Source of the DNA: Azonexaceae bacterium
GTDB lineage: Bacteria; Pseudomonadota; Gammaproteobacteria; Burkholderiales; Rhodocyclaceae
NCBI GenBank assembly: GCA_009469665.1
Contig: SSTB01000061.1
Coordinates: forward strand, 1 to 5,429
Direction: 5' to 3'
DNA: 5,429 bases
The notes under the pieces were generated by a model that searched no databases, was not told where the DNA came from, and saw nothing but the letters and a program-made list of their open reading frames with translations. The position numbers and the translations under genes were made by a program. Every line of letters begins with the position of its first letter. Within the stretch, counting starts at the first letter, position 1. Positions 1 through 5,202 of the stretch are shown here, piece after piece.

Positions 1-141
1 TCCTGGGAGACGCCTTGGGCGCGCCGGGCGGCCAATGCCTACCGGCTGTACCAGGGCCATTTTCTCGACCAGGCCCTGCGCGAGGGGCTCGAACTGGAGA
101 TCGAGGCCGACTTGCTGGGCTCCTGCGAAACCGCGGGCTGA
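1..141 (+). CDS. C-terminal end of an unrecognised protein (5' truncated by window)
   Basis: Frame 1 is open from the first base to a TGA at 139-141 and gives the last 46 residues of a protein that starts outside the window. The fragment begins SWETPWARRAANAYRLYQGH and ends LLGSCETAG. It looks helical and is rich in Ala, Leu, Arg and Glu, with a tryptophan pair near its start. The stretch around AYRLYQGHFLDQ faintly recalls the LY-x-G-x-FL pattern of bacterial transcriptional activator (BTAD) domains, but the order of the flanking residues does not match well, so I assign no function. The coding call rests on the open frame, a natural amino-acid composition, and the GC-rich stem-loop that follows. 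An overlapping frame from base 15 gives an Arg/Gly/Pro-rich, low-complexity product and looks like a shadow. Confidence 0.55.
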   Translation, partial: SWETPWARRAANAYRLYQGHFLDQALREGLELEIEADLLGSCETAG

Positions 142-171
142 TCGTGGCAGGCTCTGGATGGCTGCGGCGGT

Positions 172-193
172 GCTCCCGACCGAGACGGGGAGC
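172..193 (+). terminator. GC-rich stem-loop downstream of the first gene; possible terminator
   Basis: GCTCCC (172-177) pairs perfectly with GGGAGC (188-193) around a 10-base loop, 30 bases after the stop codon at 141. A seventh pair is possible if one G is bulged. No T-run follows, so this is not a canonical intrinsic terminator. It could instead be a transcript-end stabilising hairpin. The 218 bp between 141 and 360 contain nothing else I can support as a gene. Confidence 0.3.
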
Positions 194-299
194 GATGATG
201 GGACGAGGGGCCTCTCACAATAGCTGCGGACCCTCCGGGCGCCCCAGATGCGGCATCGACTTTCGCGTGCCCTAGGATGCCATGATGATGGGCGTCGAC

Positions 300-328
300 T
301 GGCTTCTGGTATGCCAAGAGTATAGAAT
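300..328 (+). promoter_or_regulatory. Candidate promoter region upstream of the DUF4124 gene
   Basis: Two weak and competing signals lie here. First, TGGC at 300-303 and TGC at 312-314 place GG (301-302) and GC (313-314) exactly ten bases apart, as in sigma-54 -24/-12 elements (consensus TGGCAC-N5-TTGC), although the inner consensus bases do not match. Second, TATAGAAT at 321-328 resembles a sigma-70 -10 element, but I see no good -35 at 16-18 bases upstream; TCGACT at 295-300 is too far away. Either would give a short leader before the ATG at 360. The choice is unresolved. Confidence 0.2.
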
Positions 329-359
329 GTGACTTTCGTTTGCACGGTTGAGGCGCTCG

Positions 360-800
360 ATGTCTTTCAGGGTCGCGGTGGCGTTATTGGCATTTGCAGG
401 GGCGGGTCTGGTTGAAGGAGCGGACCTGTACCGGTGGACCGATGGGACGGGGCGAGTGCATTACGGCGAGACAGTGCCCAACGCGTATAGAGTTCGGGCA
501 AAACGGGTCGATGCCACAGATTTGGGGGGCTCGCCGCACCAGCTCCAGGAGGCCCAGGCACGGCTTGCTCGGGAGAAGGGACGCCTGAATCGGACGGTCC
601 CCGAAAGCACGGCCTTCGCTCCCAGCCAGACAGCGGCGCCGGAGCAAGAGCCCAGTTGCGAAGCGCAGTGGGACAAATTCGATGAAAGCTGGGCGTGCTT
701 CAACCCCTTCCGCACGGTCTATGGGGCAGTGAAGCCTGAGGCTTACGAACATTGCTCGCAAATTCCTGCACCGTCTTGTACACGTGCCTCCAAGTATTAG
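360..800 (+). CDS. DUF4124-domain secreted protein with four C-terminal cysteines
   Basis: This encodes 146 residues. The frame also allows a TTG start at 348, but I prefer the ATG at 360: it has GAGG at 350-353 with a six-base spacer, and the protein then begins directly with a signal peptide (MSFRVAVALLAFAGAG, likely cleaved near residue 20-21). The mature protein opens with ADLYRWTDGTGRVHYGETVP (21-40), the hallmark of DUF4124, a short domain found at the N-terminus of many proteobacterial envelope proteins whose role is not established. A Gln/Ala/Arg-rich helical stretch follows (about 60-77), then a low-complexity linker. The tail has cysteines at 100, 113, 132 and 140 in a C-x12-C-x18-C-x7-C pattern with aromatic residues between, which could form two disulfides in the periplasm. 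The family call is firm; the molecular function is unknown. It stands alone, 166 bp before the permease gene. Confidence 0.85.
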   Translation: MSFRVAVALLAFAGAGLVEGADLYRWTDGTGRVHYGETVPNAYRVRAKRVDATDLGGSPHQLQEAQARLAREKGRLNRTVPESTAFAPSQTAAPEQEPSCEAQWDKFDESWACFNPFRTVYGAVKPEAYEHCSQIPAPSCTRASKY

Positions 801-966
801 CCCGGCGTGCGTGGGGCCGCAGAGCCATGAGGGGGATGCCGGTCGTGCGGAAGGTCGCACTGGATCGTTCGCCAGGGTTAGGGGCAGTCACAACCCCCGC
901 TCCCGCCTGCGGGGTCGCATAGCGCAGGGCGCACCTGAGTTTCATGTCGGTTCTAAAGGGTTCGGT

Positions 967-1893
967 ATGGGGGATGTGCTCGGGGTGGCTACAATCGCCC
1001 CATGGATACCGCGCCTGCTTGCCCCAGATTTCGCCCTCATCCTTCTCGGGACCGTGCTGCGGCGCTTCATGCATCTGGGCGATGCCTTCTGGAGCGGGGT
1101 CGAGCGCCTGGTGTATTTCGTCCTTTTTCCTGCCCTGCTCATCCACGCCATCGTCCGCACCCGCCTCGACCTCGCAGCGGCCGCACCCCTGCTGGCCACC
1201 GCCTTTGCCACCATGGGGGTGGGCATGCTGCTGGGCTGGCTGCCGCGACTGATCGCCTCGCCACCGGCCCTGGCTTTCGCGTCGATCTACCAATGCGCCT
1301 ATCGTTTCAACTCCTACATTGCTCTGGCGGTGGCAGGCATGCTCTACGGCGCCCCGGGGATCGCGACCATGGGGCTGGTGGTGGGGGCTGCCGTGCCTCT
1401 GGCCAACCTAGTGTCGGTGTGGGTGCTCGCCCGCCATGGCGACTCCGGTCTTCTGCGGGAGATTGTCCGAAATCCGTTGATCTGGGGCACCGCCACCGGG
1501 TTTTTGCTCAATCTGGCCGGGTGGACGCCCCCTTCCCCCGTAAACGCTTTCTTGGGGCGTCTGGCCGATGCGGCGGTGGCTCTGGGCCTGATCGCGGTCG
1601 GAGCGGCCTTGCGCCTCGACAAGGGCGGAGCCCTGCGCGGACCGGCCCTATGGATAGGCCTCGTGAAGCTGGTCGCCCTGCCAGGATGTGCCTGGATCAT
1701 CGGTCGAACGGTGGGCCTGGCGGAACTCAATTTTCAGGTGGCGGTCTTGTTTGCCGCACTGCCGACGGCCTCGTCGGCCTATATCCTCGCGACCCGCATG
1801 GGCGGGGACGGCCGGAGCGTCGCCTGGCTCATTTCGGTGACCACCCTGGGCTCCATGCTGACGCTGCCTTTCTGGGCGGCCTGGATTGCCTGA
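967..1893 (+). CDS. AEC-family (auxin efflux carrier type) transporter
   Basis: This encodes a 308-residue inner-membrane permease, a normal length for the AEC family, whose bacterial members export or exchange small organic acids and similar compounds. About ten hydrophobic segments run through it. Family signatures visible are LLAPDFALILLGTVLRR (17-33) in the first helix, VERLVYFVLFPALL (45-58) in the second, YQCAYRFNSY (108-117) with the conserved R-x-N, P144 and N147 in the middle, and the C-terminal AALPTASSAYILATRMGGD (263-281), with its A-x-P and AY...G-x-D pattern. The ATG at 967 is chosen because AAGGG (956-960) lies six bases upstream and the protein then matches family length. A GTG at 784 would add 61 residues of Arg/Gly-rich, non-membrane sequence overlapping the previous gene. 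The substrate cannot be read from the sequence. The gene converges on phaM with a 22 bp gap, in which I see no clear intrinsic terminator. Confidence 0.9.
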   Translation: MGDVLGVATIAPWIPRLLAPDFALILLGTVLRRFMHLGDAFWSGVERLVYFVLFPALLIHAIVRTRLDLAAAAPLLATAFATMGVGMLLGWLPRLIASPPALAFASIYQCAYRFNSYIALAVAGMLYGAPGIATMGLVVGAAVPLANLVSVWVLARHGDSGLLREIVRNPLIWGTATGFLLNLAGWTPPSPVNAFLGRLADAAVALGLIAVGAALRLDKGGALRGPALWIGLVKLVALPGCAWIIGRTVGLAELNFQVAVLFAALPTASSAYILATRMGGDGRSVAWLISVTTLGSMLTLPFWAAWIA

Positions 1894-1915
1894 GCCGCCA
1901 GCCCGAGGGGGGCGA

Positions 1916-2371
1916 TCAGGCCTTGGAACTGCGCCGCGTGCGGGGTTTCTTGGGGGCAGGTGCCGGGGCGGCAGTCTTGATGGCGTCCGCCTGATTCTGC
2001 AAGTGCTCCTGCATCTGTTGCATCATGGTCCAGGGCCAGAGGGCCGCCTGGGATGCCGAGTCATCTTGCGGTGCCGGGGTGCCGCCTGCCTCGGGCTGGC
2101 CGGCCTGCATGGCATTGCTGGCCATGGTGCCGACGGCTTTGACCGCGGTGATGGTGGTTTTCTGCATCTCCAGGCCCTGAATGGTCATCTGCAGCATGGA
2201 GAGATTCATGCGCAACCAGCCCTCTACAGTCTTGAGGTCGTTGATACGCTGTTCCAGTTCTTCTTCGTCGAAGGTCGGGGCCACCATGCCGGGCAGGGAG
2301 AATCCCATATTGCCCCACATGCCGCGCACGAAATTGAGGGGGTCGTTGATGTTGTTCTGGTCATGGGCCAT
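1916..2371 (-). CDS. phaM: PhaM-type polyhydroxyalkanoate granule regulatory protein
   Basis: This encodes 151 residues. The N-terminal half carries the PhaM family signature: PLNFVRGMWGNMGFSLPGMV (11-30), then PTFDEEELEQRINDLKTVEG (32-51) and WLRMNLSMLQMTIQGLEMQ (52-70), an amphipathic helical region able to form coiled coils. In Ralstonia eutropha PhaM is known to bind and activate the PHA synthase PhaC1 and to tether granules to the nucleoid. A Gly/Pro/Ala/Gln linker (about 89-110) and a Met/Gln-rich helix (112-131) lead into an Ala/Pro- then Lys/Arg-rich tail (APKKPRTRRSSKA, 139-151), comparable to the basic DNA-binding tail of PhaM, though shorter and with fewer Lys-Pro repeats than I recall for R. 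eutropha. A GGAGA motif seven bases before the ATG supports the start. The gene is divergent from the response regulator. No phaC, phasin or phaZ gene is in the window, so the PHA role rests on homology. Confidence 0.88.
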   Translation of the reverse strand: MAHDQNNINDPLNFVRGMWGNMGFSLPGMVAPTFDEEELEQRINDLKTVEGWLRMNLSMLQMTIQGLEMQKTTITAVKAVGTMASNAMQAGQPEAGGTPAPQDDSASQAALWPWTMMQQMQEHLQNQADAIKTAAPAPAPKKPRTRRSSKA

Positions 2372-2389
2372 GGTGTCGTCTCCGTTGAT

Positions 2390-2410
2390 GTTTAGTGAGA
2401 AATCTTAAAC
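2390..2410. repeat. Short inverted repeat in the phaM / response-regulator intergenic region
   Basis: GTTTA (2390-2394) and TAAAC (2406-2410) are exact inverted copies separated by 11 bases, giving arm centres about 16 bases apart. The element lies just upstream of phaM (its ATG begins at 2371 on the minus strand) and upstream of the regulator's candidate promoter. Two five-base arms in AT-rich DNA can occur by chance, so an operator role is only a suggestion. Confidence 0.25.
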
Positions 2411-2413
2411 TAC

Positions 2414-2447
2414 TTGACTGACGGCGCGGCGCGTAAAATGCTAGATT
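2414..2447 (+). promoter_or_regulatory. Candidate promoter of the response-regulator gene
   Basis: The best -10 is TAGATT at 2442-2447, preceded by TGC (2439-2441), so it has an extended -10 TGn motif. CTGACG (2418-2423) sits 18 bases upstream as a weak -35. A closer -35 match, TTGACT (2414-2419), is present but is 22 bases from that -10 and 14 bases from the alternative TAAAAT (2434-2439); neither spacing is usual for sigma-70. Transcription starting near 2454 would leave a leader of about 20 bases that includes GGGA (2463-2466), seven bases before the ATG. The 9-base GC palindrome at 2425-2433 lies inside the spacer. Confidence 0.4.
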
Positions 2448-2473
2448 AACAAAAACGGGGCCGGGACAATGAC

Positions 2474-3142
2474 ATGCTGAAGTTGCTCGTGGTGGAGGAC
2501 CACGCGCTGGTGCGCGAAGGTTTGGCGCGCTTGCTGACGGGGCTGGAGGAGGGCGTCGCGGTGGTCGAGCGGGCGGATTTCGAGTCTGCCCTCCAACTTC
2601 TCGATGTCGAGCAGGATTTCGATCTGGTTCTGCTGGACCTTGCCCTGCCCGGCATCGACGGTTTTGCCGGTCTGGATATCCTGCGCAAGCGCCACCCGGC
2701 CATTCCCGTGGCGGTGGTTTCCGCCTTCGACGACGTTCCCACGGTAACTCGGGTCATGAACCACGGGGCCTCGGGCTTCATTCCCAAGGCTTACACTGGG
2801 GAGGCCCTGCTGGGCGCTGTTCGGGAGGTGCTGGCGGGCAATATCGTGCGTCCCGATGCTCCCGGGCAAACCCCCAAGCTCGATGACGCCCAGCCCCTGC
2901 CGCCGCCCAAGAAGGGCGGCGTGCGACCCGAGGAAATCGGTCTGACCGATCGCCAGGCTCAGGTTCTGGCGCTCATGGTGCGGGGCCATTCCAATCGGGA
3001 CATCGCGGATCAACTCGATCTTTCGGAAGGCACGGTGAAAATTCACGCCACCGCCGTGTTCAAGGCCCTGGGCGTCACCAGTCGCACCCAAGCCTTGGTG
3101 GCCGTGGCCCGCTACGCCATCGACTTCGACTCGGTTTTCTGA
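2474..3142 (+). CDS. NarL/FixJ-family response regulator (receiver + LuxR-type HTH)
   Basis: This encodes a 222-residue cytoplasmic transcription factor. The receiver domain (about 1-120) has all the phosphorylation machinery: E8 and D9 of the acidic pocket (LLVVEDH), phospho-acceptor D55 in LVLLDLALPG, S83 in the Thr/Ser switch position and K105 in GFIPKA. A Pro/Lys-rich linker (about 127-150) leads to a LuxR-type helix-turn-helix (about 157-213): LTDRQAQVLALMVRGHSNRD, then IADQLDLSEGTVKIHATAVF with the recognition helix, then KALGVTSRTQAL. It should be phosphorylated by a histidine kinase, most likely the one encoded convergently next door, and then bind DNA as a dimer. It is divergent from phaM, so it may control phaM or its own gene from the shared 102 bp region; that is inference. 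Its last 31 bases, including the stop, lie antisense to the end of the kinase gene. The specific regulator name cannot be assigned. Confidence 0.92.
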   Translation: MLKLLVVEDHALVREGLARLLTGLEEGVAVVERADFESALQLLDVEQDFDLVLLDLALPGIDGFAGLDILRKRHPAIPVAVVSAFDDVPTVTRVMNHGASGFIPKAYTGEALLGAVREVLAGNIVRPDAPGQTPKLDDAQPLPPPKKGGVRPEEIGLTDRQAQVLALMVRGHSNRDIADQLDLSEGTVKIHATAVFKALGVTSRTQALVAVARYAIDFDSVF

Positions 3143-5202
3143 AGCTGTTCCAGGAGCGCCCGGAGTTTTGCTGGCCGGATCGGTGCAGCCAGGACGTAGC
3201 TCCCCACCGGTGCGGGTTCGTGGCCGTCGGTGACGGCGATGAGGCGGCGAAAGTCGGGAAAGCGGTCGGCGAAGAGGGTGGCCGCGGCCCGGTCAGCGAT
3301 CACCACCGCGGGGTCCAGGAAGAGATCATCCTGCCCCGACAGCGGATCGCCCTGCACGGGTTCCCAGCCCCAGGTGGTCGCCAGTCGCAAGGCACTGTCG
3401 AGGGACTCGCTCTGGCCAAAGACGAAGAGCCGCGGGCGCCGCTCGGGTGGCGATTCCGGCTGCTCGGGAGCCAGGCCGGGTGCGCACAATGGGAGCGCTA
3501 CCCCGAAAGTCGTCCCCGCGCCGGGTTCGGAGCGCAGATAGATCGGTGCCTCCAGGGCGTGGGCCAGACGGTCGACGATGGATAGTCCCAGGCCCAGCCC
3601 CTTGTTCTGCTCCCGGGCCAGGTTTCCGACCTGGTAGAACTCGGCGAAGATCGCCGCCTGGTGCTCGGGTGCGATGCCAATGCCGTTGTCGCGTACTTCG
3701 ATACGCAGGGTGTCGCCCTGAAAGCGTGCCGCCACCAGAACGCGCCCACCTTCTGGTGTATAGCGGATGGCATTGGAAATCAGGTTGGCCAGGAGCCGCT
3801 CCACCAGCGTCATGTCCGAAAGCACGAAGCGGCGGCAGGGGCGAAACTTCAGCGCGAGCCGCTTGGCCTGGGCTGGTCGCCGGTAGGAGGCTGCTAGGCG
3901 GTCGAAGACGGACTGGACCGCGAAGGGCGTGATCTCGGTCTTGATTCCTGCGACGTCGAGCCGGGAAACGTCGAGCAGGGAATCCAGCAGTTCCCCCAGG
4001 ACGCTGGTACTGGTGGCGATCTGATCCGAAACCCGCTCCAGGCCGCTCGTGCTGCCGCTGCGGACCTGTCGCTGGAGATCAGCCGCAAAGAGGGACAGGG
4101 CGTGCAGGGGCTGGCGCAAGTCATGGCTGGCGGCGGCAAGGAAGCGACTCTTCGCGGTACTGGCGCGTTCTGCTTCTTCCTTCTTGAAGGCTAGTTCGGC
4201 TGTGGCTTCCTGGATACGCTCCTCGAGATGGCGCCGGTTCTCGTCCAGGGCGGCGGTCAGTTGAGACAGTTCCCGCACCTGACGCCGCACCAGCCATCCA
4301 CCCGCCAGGAGGACTGCGACGACCAGGCCGGCAAAAAGCCCGAACTCCCAAGCACGGCGGGTCCAGGGGGCGAGAATGGTACTGCGGGGCAGGAGGGCCA
4401 CCACGCGCAGGTCGCTGTAATTGGGGACTGCGACGGAGACAAGTTCGAATCCCGCCACGGAGCCGGAGCCGGATTCAGGCCAGGCCTCGTGCAGTGCGCC
4501 GCCCGCCAGCAAGGTGGCGGCATCCGCGCCCAGGATGGAGGCCGGCTCGGCCGAATCCGCGGGCCGGCAGGAGGCGACCACCTGACGCCCGGCGTTGATG
4601 AGCACGGCCTCGAAATCCTCGGCCAAACGGTTGGCCCAGCAGAACTCGGGAAAAAAGGCGGGTTCGATGTGGGCTGCCACCGCGCCGGCGAAGCCGCCCC
4701 TGCCGTCGGTCAGGCGGCGCGCCAGACCGTAGGTGTAACGGCCCGAGGTGCGTGCCATGAAGGGACCGAAGGTGACCGTCGTGCTGCCCCCCGCCAGGGC
4801 CCGGAAAAAGGGGCGTTCGCGCTCGTTGAGGGCCGGGGCGGGGAACACCCCCGAGACCAGGCGCTGCTGCCCGTTTTCGTCGAACAGGGCCACTTCCCGC
4901 AATTGCGGCAAGGACTGAAGATGGTGCTGCGACAGAAAGGACCAGGCCCGGTTGGCGTCCCAGCCCTGCCAGTCGCTTCGGCTATCGGCCAGATCCTGGG
5001 CCAGATCCTTCAGCAGCATATCGACGGCGTTCAGGCTGCGGGCCGAGTGGTCTGCGATGACGGCTGCAGCATGCTGCAGCCGCTGGCGCGAGGTCTCCAA
5101 CTCCCGCCCCCGCGAAAAACCCAGGTTCACCACGAAGGCGGCCAGGACCACGCCTGAGCCCAGCAGGGCTACCAACAGGGCGAGAGTCTCGGGACGTTTC
5201 AC
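3112..5202 (-). CDS. Cache-type membrane sensor histidine kinase with degenerate C-terminal receiver
   Basis: This encodes 696 residues. A first membrane helix (about 7-27) is followed by a periplasmic Cache/PDC-like sensor (about 30-278), recognisable by RERPFFRALAGG (128-139), FGPFMARTSGRYTYGLARRL (145-164) and a second sub-domain around FEAVLINAGRQVVAS (197-211). A second helix (about 286-305) leads into a long charged coiled coil (307-350) with no clear HAMP domain. The kinase core is complete: H360 in SRFLAAASHDLRQPLHAL, the N-box LLANLISNAIRYTPEGG (N473, N477), DNGIGI (505-510), the F-box IFAEFYQ (518-524) and KGLGLGLSIV (534-543). Residues 590-688 resemble a receiver fold but lack key residues: F595/G596 replace the acidic pair and A673 replaces the lysine, while D637 and T658 remain. 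The GTG start has no good ribosome binding site but overlaps the upstream gene's TGA, indicating translational coupling. The probable partner is the convergent NarL-type regulator. The signal sensed is unknown. Confidence 0.92.
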   Translation of the reverse strand: MKRPETLALLVALLGSGVVLAAFVVNLGFSRGRELETSRQRLQHAAAVIADHSARSLNAVDMLLKDLAQDLADSRSDWQGWDANRAWSFLSQHHLQSLPQLREVALFDENGQQRLVSGVFPAPALNERERPFFRALAGGSTTVTFGPFMARTSGRYTYGLARRLTDGRGGFAGAVAAHIEPAFFPEFCWANRLAEDFEAVLINAGRQVVASCRPADSAEPASILGADAATLLAGGALHEAWPESGSGSVAGFELVSVAVPNYSDLRVVALLPRSTILAPWTRRAWEFGLFAGLVVAVLLAGGWLVRRQVRELSQLTAALDENRRHLEERIQEATAELAFKKEEAERASTAKSRFLAAASHDLRQPLHALSLFAADLQRQVRSGSTSGLERVSDQIATSTSVLGELLDSLLDVSRLDVAGIKTEITPFAVQSVFDRLAASYRRPAQAKRLALKFRPCRRFVLSDMTLVERLLANLISNAIRYTPEGGRVLVAARFQGDTLRIEVRDNGIGIAPEHQAAIFAEFYQVGNLAREQNKGLGLGLSIVDRLAHALEAPIYLRSEPGAGTTFGVALPLCAPGLAPEQPESPPERRPRLFVFGQSESLDSALRLATTWGWEPVQGDPLSGQDDLFLDPAVVIADRAAATLFADRFPDFRRLIAVTDGHEPAPVGSYVLAAPIRPAKLRALLEQLQKTESKSMA

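Noticed and set aside
845..928. Small inverted repeats before the permease gene: GTGCG/CGCAC (845-849 and 856-860) and CCTGCG/CGCAGG (906-911 and 923-928)
   Set aside because: Both can be drawn as hairpins, but the stems are only 5-6 pairs, compete with other pairings such as TGCG/CGCA at 908-919, and have no T-run or known riboswitch motif. In GC-rich sequence this is expected by chance.
784..966. N-terminal extension of the permease from the GTG at 784
   Set aside because: The extra 61 residues are Arg/Gly/Pro-rich and unlike any AEC N-terminus, and they would overlap the upstream gene. The ATG at 967 has AAGGG six bases upstream.
700..1293. 197-residue minus-strand open frame spanning the DUF4124 end, the gap and the permease start
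   Set aside because: The product is Gly/Gln/His-rich, lies antisense to two well-supported genes, and shows no family features.
1894..1915. Possible bidirectional terminator between the permease and phaM
   Set aside because: Only four-base stems can be formed (for example GCCC 1901-1904 with GGGC 1910-1913), with no T-run on either strand.
1002..1994. 330-residue open frame on the plus strand overlapping the permease in another frame
   Set aside because: The product is Arg/Pro/Gly/His-rich with no membrane or domain pattern, whereas the frame from 967 gives a textbook AEC transporter. It is a high-GC shadow.
1886..2395. 169-residue open frame on the plus strand antisense to phaM
   Set aside because: It is Gly/His/Leu-rich, low-complexity and without a domain; the minus strand carries strongly conserved PhaM motifs.
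2441..3091. 216-residue minus-strand open frame antisense to the response regulator
   Set aside because: No recognisable domain, and the plus strand has a complete receiver and LuxR helix-turn-helix with all key residues.
4228..5157. 309-residue open frame on the plus strand, antisense to the kinase gene
   Set aside because: The product is Gly/Gln/Ala-rich with no recognisable domain, and the opposite strand encodes a clear Cache-sensor kinase. In GC-rich DNA, long antisense frames arise from codon bias.
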